This document shows positions 41,026-49,745 of a stretch of DNA of 64,000 nt, piece after piece. The notes under the pieces are model-generated. The model was not told the DNA's origin. It saw nothing but the letters and a program-made list of their open reading frames with translations, and did not search any database. Source of the DNA: Teichococcus aerophilus. GTDB lineage: Bacteria > Pseudomonadota > Alphaproteobacteria > Acetobacterales > Acetobacteraceae. The position numbers and the translations under genes were made by a program. Within the stretch, counting starts at the first letter, position 1. Each line of letters starts with the position of its first letter. Location: the NCBI RefSeq assembly GCF_014490485.1, contig NZ_JACTVA010000012.1:1-64000 (forward strand), read 5' to 3'.

Positions 41026-43251
41026 ATGGACCGCTATCCTGACTCCACCCCAGCCTCGTCCTTCTCCTGGCGTGGGCCGAAGCTGGTGGCGCTGACGGTG
41101 CTGTTGCCGCTGGCCTTCGCCGCGCTCGGATACTGGGAACAGGGCCGTTCGGTCGAGTTGCAGGAACAGCAGACCAAGACGCGCATCCTGGTGGAGCAGG
41201 CGGTGGAGCGGTTACAGGCCGCCACGGCGCGGGACCCGCAGGCGCGCATCCGCGACAACCAGGGCCGGCCGATGAGCGCCAGCTACACCCTGCAGCGGGC
41301 GCAGGACCGGCTGGAGGCGCTGGAGACCGAAGAGATGGTCGCCGGCATCCGCGGCTACCTGCCGCCGGTGGCGATGTGGGCCGGCGGTCTGGCGGCGCTG
41401 CTGGGGGCCACTGGCCTGCTGGCGGCGGTGCTGATGGGCCGCGCCGGCCGTGCCTCCCGCGCCCGGCTGCTGGCCAGCTTCAACCTGGTGCGGCGAACGC
41501 TGCCCTTCCACATGGCCATGCAGATCGTGCTGCTTGCCGCCGCCAGCCTGGCGGTACTGGGCTTTGAGGGCGCGGCGCTGTGGCATAGCGGCCGGCTTTC
41601 CAGCGGCGACGTGAAGCTTATGGCGGTGGCGGGGATGTTCGGGATCTTCGCCATCATCCTGGTCTTCGGCGCGCTCAGCCAGCTTCGCAAGGCATTGCGG
41701 CTGTTCACGCCGGACCCGCTGCCGCTGCTGGGGCGGGAAGTGAACCGGGACGAGGCCGCCGGCCTGTGGCGCGCGGTGCTGGACCTCTCCGCCCGCTGCA
41801 ACGCGCAGCCGCCGGAGCACATCGTCGTCGGCCTGACCGATGGCTACTTCGTCACCTCCAGCGACATCGTGCTGCGGCCGGAGGAACGGCGCATCAGCGG
41901 CCGCACCTTGCACGTGCCGCTGCCGCATTTGGCACTGACCGACCGGGAGGAAGCTGCCGCGATCATCGGCCACGAGCTCGGCCACTTCTCCGGCGAGGAT
42001 ACCGAGTACAGCCGCCGCTTCGTGCCGATCTATGCCGGCGTCTCCCGCAGCCTGGAGGCGGTGGCGGAGAGCGAGGCGAACGGCAACGCCCTCAGCCTAG
42101 TGCTGACCCGTCCGGCGATGATGCTCGGCCTGTTCGTCATGGAGCAGTTCGACCACGCCGTGCATCACTGGAGCCGCCAGCGTGAGTTCGCCGCCGACGC
42201 GGTGGGCGCGCGGTTGACCTCCAACAAGGCCGCGGCCAGCGCCCTGCTGCGCAGCTCCGCCATCCATCCGCGCATCCACGAAATTCTCGGCGAGGTGGCG
42301 GAGAAGCCCGCCAACCGTCCGGCCGACCTGCTGCCCGCCATCCTGCGCGCGGCGGCCGAGCGCGGCCTGGACGACCCGCGCATCCACCTGGAAGAGCAGC
42401 AGCCGCACCCGACCGACACCCACCCGCCCACCAGCCAGCGCATCGCCGCCCTGGGCCTGCTGACGCCGAGCGGCCCGGATGCCGAGGTCCTGGCGCACGC
42501 CACCCGCCCCGTGCTGCCGGGCGAGCCCACTGCGCTGGACGCCTGCTTCGCCGACCCCGGCGCCATCGGCCGCCTCCTGACCGAGGATTTCGCCGGCGCC
42601 CTGCAACAGCACGAAGCGGCAGTGGCCGAGGCGCTGGAACGCGCGGCCGCCGCCGTGCAGGCGGAGGACGAGCGCGAGATCTTCGAGAACACCGCAGCCG
42701 CCAGCTGGGTCTTCTTCGTGCTCGGCGGCATCCTGGTCTGCATGGGTGCCGTGGGCATGGCCCTGTGGCTGACCGCCGAGCTGGGGATCGAGACCGTGCT
42801 CTCCAGCATGATCATCCTGACGGGCTTGCCGATGCTGGTGGCCGCCTTGTTTTTCCGCCGGCGCGGCCGCCGCCCTGTCATGGTACTGACCCCCACCGGC
42901 TTCCGCAGCCCCGGCCTGGCCGACGAAGTGCCCTGGCTGGATATCGCCGACTTCACCCTGTTCACCGGCAACGCCCTGCGCCTGGAATTCCTGATCGCGC
43001 TGGGCCGGCCCATGCCGCGCAGCATCTCCCGCCGCGCGAAGGTCGATGCCAGCGGCCGCACGGTCACCCTGCCCAGCTACGGCCTGCGCGGCCTGAAGCC
43101 GGCTGCCTATGCCGAATTGCTCGGCACCTACTGGCGCGCCGCCATTGCCCGCGCGGAATTGGCCCAGCGCCGGGCGGCCACCCCGGCGACAGCGGAGGCG
43201 GAGCCCGCGGCGGACGACACGATGATCCGAGCGCCAGGGCCGTGGGGCTGA
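41026..43251 (+). CDS. membrane-bound M48-family metalloprotease
   Basis: 741 residues. Membrane segments lie near residues 22-38, 112-138, 165-186, 200-222, 560-585 and 590-610. The Zn motif HELGH is at 316-320 and the third ligand is probably the Glu of ESEANGNAL. M48 (HtpX/Ste24-like) proteases degrade damaged membrane proteins. This one is much longer than HtpX (about 290 residues), with a long C-terminal part after the catalytic domain that I do not recognise. Upstream 40733-41025 holds nothing identifiable beyond the promoter region. Confidence 0.85.
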   Translation: MDRYPDSTPASSFSWRGPKLVALTVLLPLAFAALGYWEQGRSVELQEQQTKTRILVEQAVERLQAATARDPQARIRDNQGRPMSASYTLQRAQDRLEALETEEMVAGIRGYLPPVAMWAGGLAALLGATGLLAAVLMGRAGRASRARLLASFNLVRRTLPFHMAMQIVLLAAASLAVLGFEGAALWHSGRLSSGDVKLMAVAGMFGIFAIILVFGALSQLRKALRLFTPDPLPLLGREVNRDEAAGLWRAVLDLSARCNAQPPEHIVVGLTDGYFVTSSDIVLRPEERRISGRTLHVPLPHLALTDREEAAAIIGHELGHFSGEDTEYSRRFVPIYAGVSRSLEAVAESEANGNALSLVLTRPAMMLGLFVMEQFDHAVHHWSRQREFAADAVGARLTSNKAAASALLRSSAIHPRIHEILGEVAEKPANRPADLLPAILRAAAERGLDDPRIHLEEQQPHPTDTHPPTSQRIAALGLLTPSGPDAEVLAHATRPVLPGEPTALDACFADPGAIGRLLTEDFAGALQQHEAAVAEALERAAAAVQAEDEREIFENTAAASWVFFVLGGILVCMGAVGMALWLTAELGIETVLSSMIILTGLPMLVAALFFRRRGRRPVMVLTPTGFRSPGLADEVPWLDIADFTLFTGNALRLEFLIALGRPMPRSISRRAKVDASGRTVTLPSYGLRGLKPAAYAELLGTYWRAAIARAELAQRRAATPATAEAEPAADDTMIRAPGPWG

Positions 43252-43296
43252 GAGCGCGCATTCTTGTGGAGCGCTGCAACGCTGGGTGAAGGCGGT

Positions 43297-43502
43297 CAGG
43301 CCGGGGAAAGAATTTCCCGACCTCTTCTTTTACTTTTTCGATTTTCTGGGGCGGCTGGTGAGGGCGCGGTCCTGAGAGGCGACTGACGTTCAGCCCTTAT
43401 GGCCCACCTATAAATACCAAGCAGCGTCCGCTCTCAGTCCTGAGGCGCAACGCCAAGCTCCCAGAAAAAAGAAGGGGCCCGGGGAGTTCTTTCCCCGGCC
43501 TT
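43297..43502. repeat. intergenic inverted-repeat element, copy 6 (shortened centre)
   Basis: 206 bp between convergent M48 and mutL genes. Arms: CAGGCCGGGGAAAGAATTTC at the left; CCCAGAAAAAAGAAGGGG plus TTCCCCGGCC at the right. The central CGCCGGAGG stem is lost, but GACTGACGTTCAGCCC and GCGTCCGCTCTCAGTCCTG remain, giving an internal deletion derivative. Confidence 0.75.
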
Positions 43503-43554
43503 TTCCACGTTGGTGAGGCGTACGGACCCTAACCAAAACGCCGCACGCAACCCT

Positions 43555-45354
43555 TCAGCGCCGCCCGAACAACTTCTCGAATTCCGGCTTTCCGAAGCGC
43601 AGGAAGGTCGGCCGGCCGTGGCTGCAGGTGGCGGCGCGTGGGGTGGATTCCATCTGCCGCAGCAGCGCCGACATCTCTTCCGGCTTCAAGCGACGGCCGG
43701 CGCGGATGGAGCCATGGCAGGCCATGCGGGCGATGGCGGCATCCAGCTTGCGGTCCAGCGCCGTGGCTTCTTCCCACTCGGCCAGTTCGGCGGCCAGGTC
43801 GCGCAGCAGTGGCGCCGGGTCCGGGTTGCCGAGCAGCGCCGGCATGGCGCGCACCAGCAGGGCGCCACCGCCGAAGCCTTCGATCTCCAGGCCCAGCCTT
43901 GCCAGTGTCGGTGCGGCCTCCGCCAGCCGGGCGGCGTCCAGGGCAGGCATGTCCACCACGGCGGGCAGCAGCAGGGGCTGGGTGCGCACGGCGCCGTCCA
44001 GGAACTGGGCGCGCAGTTGCTCGTGCATCAGGCGCTCATGCGCCGCGTGCTGGTCCACCAGCACCATGGCGCCGTCGGGCGCCTCGGCGACGATGTAGGT
44101 GTCCATCAACTGCGCCACCGGGCGGCCGAGCGGGGCATCGTCGTCATGCGCCACGGGCGGGGTGGGGAGGCCGGTTTCGGCGGGGCGCCAGGCGGGCAGG
44201 GGGGCGGGCAGGCGTAGGCCAGGCTGCCAGGCGCCGGGGCGTGGCGCGGGGACCAGGAAGCCATTGTTGGCCGGGGTCTCGGCGAAGCCGGGCGGCAAGG
44301 TCGGGTGCGGCTCGGCAGCTGTGGCCAGGGCAGGTTCCGGCATGTCGCTGCTGGCCACCGGGGCCGTGCCGGCGCCGACGGCAAGGGAACGGCGCAGGGC
44401 GGAAATCAGCGCGCCACGCACCGCGCCGCCGTCGCGGAAGCGCAACTCGGTCTTCATCGGGTGCACGTTGACGTCGACAGCCTCGGGCGGCACCTCCAGG
44501 AACAGCGCAGCCACCGGGTGCCGCCCGTTGGCGATCAGGTCCCGGTAAGCCACCCGCAGTGCCGCGCGCAGCAGCGGGTCCCGCACCGGGCGGCGGTTCA
44601 CCACCAGGTGCTGCTCCGCCCCGGTGGCGCGGGTGTGGGTGGGCAACGCCGCCACGCCATCCAGCGCTAGGTCGTTCCACAGCCCGTGCACCGGCACGCA
44701 GGCCCGGGCGAATTCCGGCCCCAGCAGGGCCGCGACGCGGCCGACGCGGTCGCTGGCGGCGAGGTTCAGCACCTCCCGCCCCTCGACCTCGACGCGGAAG
44801 GCCACTTCCGGCCAGGCCAGCGCCAGGCGGCGCACTGCCTCCACGGCATGGGCGGCTTCGGTCGGCGGCGTCTTCATGAACTTGCGGCGGGCGGGGGTGG
44901 CGAAGAACAGGTCCCGCACGTCGATGCGCGTGCCCGGCGCGCCGGAGGCCGGCATGACCTCGCCCTTCCGCCCGGCCTCCACCTCCAGCCGGAAGGCGTC
45001 GCCGCCCGGCGTACGGGTGGTGACGCTGAGGCGGGAGACGGCGGCGATGGAGGGCAGTGCCTCCCCCCGGAAGCCCAGCGTGGCGATGGCGAACAGCGTG
45101 GCCTCGTCCGGCAACTTGCTGGTGGCGTGGCGCTCCACCGCCATGGCCAGGTCCTTGGCAGTCATGCCTGCCCCGTCATCTTCCACCAGGATGCGGGCCA
45201 GGCCACCCCCCTCCAGCGTGACGGCGACATGGCGGGCGCCGGCATCCAGCGCATTCTCCACCAGCTCCTTCACCGCCGCGGCAGGGCGCTCCACCACTTC
45301 GCCGGCGGCGATGCGGTCGGCGGTGGTGGAGGGCAGCAGGCGGATGACGTTCAT
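43555..45354 (-). CDS. mutL: DNA mismatch repair protein MutL
   Basis: 599 residues. The N-terminal GHKL ATPase has ELVENALDAGA, DDGAGM and GFRGEALPSIAAVS. The C-terminal domain keeps the endonuclease motif DQHAAHERLMHE and the metal-site segments ACHGSIRAG and CSHGRPTFLRF, so it should be a nicking MutL, as expected in a species without MutH. A Pro-rich linker of about 100 residues joins the halves. It is a stand-alone gene. Confidence 0.95.
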   Translation of the reverse strand: MNVIRLLPSTTADRIAAGEVVERPAAAVKELVENALDAGARHVAVTLEGGGLARILVEDDGAGMTAKDLAMAVERHATSKLPDEATLFAIATLGFRGEALPSIAAVSRLSVTTRTPGGDAFRLEVEAGRKGEVMPASGAPGTRIDVRDLFFATPARRKFMKTPPTEAAHAVEAVRRLALAWPEVAFRVEVEGREVLNLAASDRVGRVAALLGPEFARACVPVHGLWNDLALDGVAALPTHTRATGAEQHLVVNRRPVRDPLLRAALRVAYRDLIANGRHPVAALFLEVPPEAVDVNVHPMKTELRFRDGGAVRGALISALRRSLAVGAGTAPVASSDMPEPALATAAEPHPTLPPGFAETPANNGFLVPAPRPGAWQPGLRLPAPLPAWRPAETGLPTPPVAHDDDAPLGRPVAQLMDTYIVAEAPDGAMVLVDQHAAHERLMHEQLRAQFLDGAVRTQPLLLPAVVDMPALDAARLAEAAPTLARLGLEIEGFGGGALLVRAMPALLGNPDPAPLLRDLAAELAEWEEATALDRKLDAAIARMACHGSIRAGRRLKPEEMSALLRQMESTPRAATCSHGRPTFLRFGKPEFEKLFGRR

Positions 45355-45474
45355 GGCAGCGTGCTTATACCCCGGCGGCGGGGGTGGGCAGAAGGGCCGC
45401 GCGCGCCGGGCGGCCAGCGCCTTTCATCAATCCTTCACAGCTTGGACGCCGCATTTCCGATAAGGGCCCGCTGC

Positions 45475-46518
45475 ATGCAATCCGCCCTGACCGTCGAAGG
45501 GGTCTGCGTCGATTACGGCGCCAGCCGCGTGCTGCGCCAGATCAACCTGACCGTGAAGAAAAGTGAGTTCGTCGCGCTGCTGGGGGCCTCCGGCTGCGGC
45601 AAGACGACGCTGCTGCGCGCCATTGCCGGCTTCGTGCCGGTGGCGCAGGGCCGCATCGGGGTCGAGGGCCGCGACATCACCCATGCGCCGCCCGAGGCGC
45701 GCGGCAATGCCATGGTGTTCCAGTCCTACGCGCTGTGGCCGCACATGACGGTGGCGCGCAACATCGGCTACGGGCTGAAGCTGCGCGGCTGGGCCAAGGC
45801 GCGCATCGCCGCGCGGGTGGTGGAACTGCTGGCGCTGCTACGGCTGGATGGGTTGGGGGACCGGCTGCCGGCACAGCTTTCCGGCGGCCAGCGGCAGCGC
45901 GTGGCGCTCGGCCGCGCCCTGGCGGTGGAGCCGCCGCTGCTGTTGCTGGACGAGCCGATGTCCAACCTCGACGCCCGGGTGCGGGAGACGCTGCGGCATG
46001 AGCTGCGGGCCCTGCAACGGCAGCTCGGCATCACCGCCATCCACGTCACGCATGATCGGGAGGAGGCCATGACCCTGGCCGACCGCATCCTGCTGCTGCG
46101 GGATGGCGTGATCGCGCAGGAAGGTCCGCCGGAGGCGTTGTGGTCCCGCCCGGCCTCCGCCTATGTCGCCGACTTCCTGGGCGCGACCAACGAACTGGCC
46201 GTGCAGGCCGGCGGCGGTGCGGTGCGCGGCGGTGCTGGCGGCGCGGTGGCGGTGGCCCTGCCGGATGGCCCCGCCCGCCTGCTGTTCCGCCCGCAGGAGG
46301 CAACGGTGCTACCCGTGGGGGAGGCGCCGCCGCCCGGCCTGGTGTTCGAAGGCGTGGCCCGCCAGGTCACCTATCCCGGCGGCGGCTTCCGCGTCGCCAT
46401 CGAGACCAGCGGGCGGCAAGTGCTGGCCGACTCCGCCTGGAGCCCCGCCGAGGGCAGCGCCGTGCGGCTGCTGGTGCCGCCTGCCGCCGCGCACGTCTTC
46501 GCTGCCACGCAGACGTAA
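45475..46518 (+). CDS. ABC transporter ATP-binding protein (PotA/FbpC-like)
   Basis: 347 residues. One ABC ATPase: Walker A GASGCGKTT, Q-loop FQSYALWPHM, signature LSGGQRQRVALGRALA, Walker B LLLLDEPMSNLD and switch His in HVTHDREEAM. The C-terminal third is a TOBE domain, as in spermidine, iron and sugar importers. I chose the ATG at 45475; the frame extends upstream only as a shadow of mutL. It heads an operon with a binding protein and two permeases. Confidence 0.9.
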   Translation: MQSALTVEGVCVDYGASRVLRQINLTVKKSEFVALLGASGCGKTTLLRAIAGFVPVAQGRIGVEGRDITHAPPEARGNAMVFQSYALWPHMTVARNIGYGLKLRGWAKARIAARVVELLALLRLDGLGDRLPAQLSGGQRQRVALGRALAVEPPLLLLDEPMSNLDARVRETLRHELRALQRQLGITAIHVTHDREEAMTLADRILLLRDGVIAQEGPPEALWSRPASAYVADFLGATNELAVQAGGGAVRGGAGGAVAVALPDGPARLLFRPQEATVLPVGEAPPPGLVFEGVARQVTYPGGGFRVAIETSGRQVLADSAWSPAEGSAVRLLVPPAAAHVFAATQT

Positions 46519-46620
46519 CCCAAGCGTCAGACAGCGGTCATGCGCGCGGCGTAAGCGCGCAGCCAGCCAGCGTCACGGGACGCCCGCACCCACCTGTCCG
46601 CTTCTTGAAGGTCCAAGACC

Positions 46621-47778
46621 ATGATGCGCCGCCGCACGCTGTTCGCCGCCCTGCCGGCCCTGGCCGCCCCGCTCGCCACCCATCCCGCCGCCGCGCAGCA
46701 GCGCGTGACGCTGAACGTCATGACGGCCGGCGACCAGAACATGGTCGACTACATCACCGACTATCTCGGCCCGATGTTCGAGCGGCAGAACCCCGGCGTG
46801 AGCGTGCGCGCCGTCGGCACCGGCGCCGGCGATTCCGGCAGCCAGCGGATCTGGGAGCGGCTGGAGGCGCAGCGCCGCGCCGGTGCCACGGCCGTCGATG
46901 TCGACGTCGCGGTGGTGCACCAGTCGATGGCCGGCCGCATGGTCGCCGAGAAGCTGCTGAGCCGCTACCGGGCCGACATCTCCACCGGTGCGCTGACCAC
47001 GGCCGCGGTGGCGAGCAACGCGCTGGGCCAGGATGTCGATGGCTACGTGATGCCGATGTTCAACAGCCAGGTCGCCATCGCCTACAACCCGGATCGGGTG
47101 ACCGAGGTGCCGCAGACCTTCGCGGCGCTGGAAGCCTGGGCCAAGGCGCACCCGAAGCGCTTCGGCTATAACGGCATCCGCGGCGGCATGGCCGGCGTCG
47201 GCTTCGTCTTCGGCTGGACCTATGCCTTCGGCCCCGACCAGCGCCTGCTGCTGGAAGGCCCCTTCAATGCCGAGGCAGTGCGGGCGCTGACGCCCGCCCT
47301 GCAGCGCCTGAAGGCCTTCAACGCCAATGCCGTCATCACCCCCGGCAATGCCGGCACGCTGGATGCGCTGAACCGGGGCGAGATCGACATGGGCCCGGTG
47401 TGGATGGACATGTTCTACACCTGGCAGGCGGAGGGGCGGCTCAACCCCTCCATGCGTCTGGTGCTGCCGGAGAGCGGCCTGCCGGGCCAGCCGATGTACT
47501 ACGTGATCCCGGACAAGGCCGCGCACGCGGCCGCGGCGCGCAAGTTCATCGAGCTGGCGACCAGCCCGCAGGTGCAGGCGGACGGCATCGTCAAGCGCTT
47601 CAACTGGCTGCCGGGCATCGATGCGCAGCATGTGCGCCAGAACCTGGACCAGGCCACCTGGAACCGCCTGTTCCGCGACATCGGGCCGGAGCAGCTGGCG
47701 CAGGGCGCGCGGCCGATGCCGCAGGCCGAGTTCTTCAAGGCCATCCAGGAAGCCTATGAGCGCGTGGTGCTGAACTGA
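46621..47778 (+). CDS. ABC transporter substrate-binding protein (PotD/iron-type)
   Basis: 385 residues. Signal peptide MMRRRTLFAALPALAAPLA ending at AAAQ, possibly Tat. The mature part has the type II binding-protein pattern seen in polyamine, iron and thiamine systems (VMTAGDQNMVDYITDYLGPM, EIDMGPVWMDMFYTWQ). Ligand unknown. A strong hairpin in the 142-bp gap after it may protect its mRNA so that binding protein is made in excess over the permeases. Confidence 0.87.
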   Translation: MMRRRTLFAALPALAAPLATHPAAAQQRVTLNVMTAGDQNMVDYITDYLGPMFERQNPGVSVRAVGTGAGDSGSQRIWERLEAQRRAGATAVDVDVAVVHQSMAGRMVAEKLLSRYRADISTGALTTAAVASNALGQDVDGYVMPMFNSQVAIAYNPDRVTEVPQTFAALEAWAKAHPKRFGYNGIRGGMAGVGFVFGWTYAFGPDQRLLLEGPFNAEAVRALTPALQRLKAFNANAVITPGNAGTLDALNRGEIDMGPVWMDMFYTWQAEGRLNPSMRLVLPESGLPGQPMYYVIPDKAAHAAAARKFIELATSPQVQADGIVKRFNWLPGIDAQHVRQNLDQATWNRLFRDIGPEQLAQGARPMPQAEFFKAIQEAYERVVLN

Positions 47779-47862
47779 CGCCGCCCCAGGCCGAAGCCAG
47801 CCAGGCCGGAGCCAACCTGGCCGGCACCAGCCTGGACTGATCCATACCGGACCGACACGGGC

Positions 47863-47886
47863 CGGGGAGGGCCACGGCCTTCCCCG
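47863..47886 (+). other. intercistronic hairpin between binding-protein and permease genes
   Basis: CGGGGAGGGC pairs with GCCTTCCCCG around a short CACG loop, with one G-T pair. No T-run follows, so it is an mRNA stabiliser or attenuator rather than a full terminator. The bases before it contain degenerate short repeats around CTGGCCGG. Confidence 0.5.
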
Positions 47887-47920
47887 CGCCGATGCAGGGG
47901 TGGGCCAGGCCCTTCCCCGG

Positions 47921-48736
47921 ATGAACATAATGCCCTTTCTGCTGGTGGCGCCGTCGCTTCTGCTGGTTGGCGCCTTCTTCCTGTTTCCGCTGCTGCTGTC
48001 CGTGCAGGGCGCCTTCATGGGCGCGGACGGGCCGACGCTGGCGCATTTCCGCACCGCCTTCGGCCTGTACCGCAACGACATGCTGGTCACGCTGCTGATC
48101 ACCGGCTGCGCCACCGCGCTGATCGGCGCTGGCAGCATCGCCATCGGCGGCTACCTGACGCTCGGCGGCAGCCGCAGGGCGCGTGCCGTGCTGGCCTGGC
48201 TGTACCGCTGGCCGCTGTTCATCCCGTTCATCGTCGCCGGGCAGTCCATGCGTGGCTTCCTCGGCCAGAACGGGCTGATGAACAGCGCCCTGGTCGGCGC
48301 CGGCATGCCGGAGATGTGGGCGCAATCCTTCCTGGACTGGCGCGGCATCGTCATCACCTTCGTGTGGAAGCAACTGCCCTTCGCCACGCTGCTGATCGCC
48401 GGTGCCATGGCGGCGATGGACCGGGCGCAGATCGAGGCCGCGCAGAACCTGGGCGCCGGCCGCCTGAGGGTGCTGCTGGGGGTGGTGCTGCCGCAGGTCT
48501 CCCGCAACATCACCGTGGCGCTGATCCTCTCCTTCGTCACCATGATGGGCGTGCTCTCGGTCCCGCTGATGATCAGCGGGCAGAGCCCTTCCATGCTGAC
48601 CATCCCGATGGCCTGGCGTATCAACTCGCTGGGCGACTACGCGACCGCCAATGCCCTGGGCGTCCTGGCCTGCCTGATGACCGGGATGGTGGCCTGGGTC
48701 TGGCTGCGGCAGGCGGCGGCGGAGAAAGCGAAATGA
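47921..48736 (+). CDS. ABC transporter permease, first
   Basis: 271 residues with six predicted membrane helices. The EAA loop is IEAAQNLGAGRLRVLLGVVLP. The start is uncertain: ATG at 47921 lacks a clear ribosome site, and a GTG at 47900 in the same frame is possible. It overlaps the second permease gene by four bases and is the PotB-like half of the channel. Confidence 0.87.
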   Translation: MNIMPFLLVAPSLLLVGAFFLFPLLLSVQGAFMGADGPTLAHFRTAFGLYRNDMLVTLLITGCATALIGAGSIAIGGYLTLGGSRRARAVLAWLYRWPLFIPFIVAGQSMRGFLGQNGLMNSALVGAGMPEMWAQSFLDWRGIVITFVWKQLPFATLLIAGAMAAMDRAQIEAAQNLGAGRLRVLLGVVLPQVSRNITVALILSFVTMMGVLSVPLMISGQSPSMLTIPMAWRINSLGDYATANALGVLACLMTGMVAWVWLRQAAAEKAK

Positions 48737-49536
48737 GCGCCTGGCGCTGGCTGCCCCGCATCCTGCTGCTGGTGCTCTTCGCCGGCTTCATCTTCGGCCC
48801 GGTGGCGAACCTGCTGCTGTGGAGCGTGGCCGAGTCCTGGTACTGGCCCAACCGGCTGCCCAGCCAGTATGGCTTCCGCTATTGGGAACGCGTGTTCCGG
48901 CCGGAAGGCCAGGCCATGGAGAGCCTCGGCCTTTCCATCTGGATCGCGGCGCTGGCCACGCTGGCCTGCATGGCCGTGGCCATCCCGGCGGCCTGGGCCC
49001 TGGCGCGCGCCCGGCTGCCGATGCGCGGGTTGATTCTGCTGCTGTTCCTGCTGCCGCAGGCATTTCCCAACATGCCTGTCTATATCAACATCGCCCGCGT
49101 TTTCTTCTCGCTGGGGCTGAACGGTACCGTGCTCGGCGTCGTGCTGGTGCATGCGGCGCATGGGTTGGTCTACGCCGTCTGGATCGCCGCCGCCGCCTTC
49201 GCGGCGGTGGAGGACGATGCGGTCCTGGCCGCGCGCAACATGGGTGCCGGCGCGCTGACCGCCTTCCGCACCGTGACCCTGCCGCTGGCCGCGCCGGGCA
49301 TCGCCGCCAGCGCCATCTTCGTCTTCCTGGAATCGCTCGACGAATTCACCGCGTCGTTCTTCGTCGGCGCGCCGGATGTGCGGACGCTGCCCTTGCTGCT
49401 CTACTCGGCGGCGGCCGGTGGCAACATGCAGGTAGCGGCGATCACCGCGCTGATCCTGTTGGTGCCCAGCATCGTCTTCATGGCCGTGGTGCAGCGCTTT
49501 CTACGCGCCGACGTACTGGCCGGGGTGGGCAAGTAG
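48733..49536 (+). CDS. ABC transporter permease, second
   Basis: 267 residues with six predicted helices. The EAA loop is LAARNMGAGALTAFRTVTLP, followed by a PotC-like FLESLDEFTASFFVG segment. It is the last gene of the importer operon. A solo arm of the dispersed repeat about 170 bp downstream may end the transcript. Confidence 0.88.
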   Translation: MSAWRWLPRILLLVLFAGFIFGPVANLLLWSVAESWYWPNRLPSQYGFRYWERVFRPEGQAMESLGLSIWIAALATLACMAVAIPAAWALARARLPMRGLILLLFLLPQAFPNMPVYINIARVFFSLGLNGTVLGVVLVHAAHGLVYAVWIAAAAFAAVEDDAVLAARNMGAGALTAFRTVTLPLAAPGIAASAIFVFLESLDEFTASFFVGAPDVRTLPLLLYSAAAGGNMQVAAITALILLVPSIVFMAVVQRFLRADVLAGVGK

Positions 49537-49704
49537 CCCAGGTGGCGGGCGGCCTGTCGCCAGCCACGTCACGGCACTCCCGGTGATGGCGTGGTGCCAC
49601 AGGGTGGCTTGGATGTCGGGCAGGGGGGAACGTGCGTCCCGTTCCACGGCCGGCATGGAGACTGGCGAAGGCTGACGGGCCCGAAGCCGCGCCTCCGCCT
49701 ATCC

Positions 49705-49745
49705 TGCAGCGAAAAAGAGTCGGGGAATTCCTTCCCCGGCCTTCC
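49705..49745. repeat. solo arm of the intergenic repeat, copy 7
   Basis: GCAGCGAAAAAGAGTCGGGG, then AATTCCTTCCCCGGCCTTCC, matching the right arm of the element. It ends at the pgi stop codon. No left arm is found in 49537-49704. It lies between convergent genes and can still fold as the short GGGGAA/TTCCCC hairpin. Confidence 0.65.
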
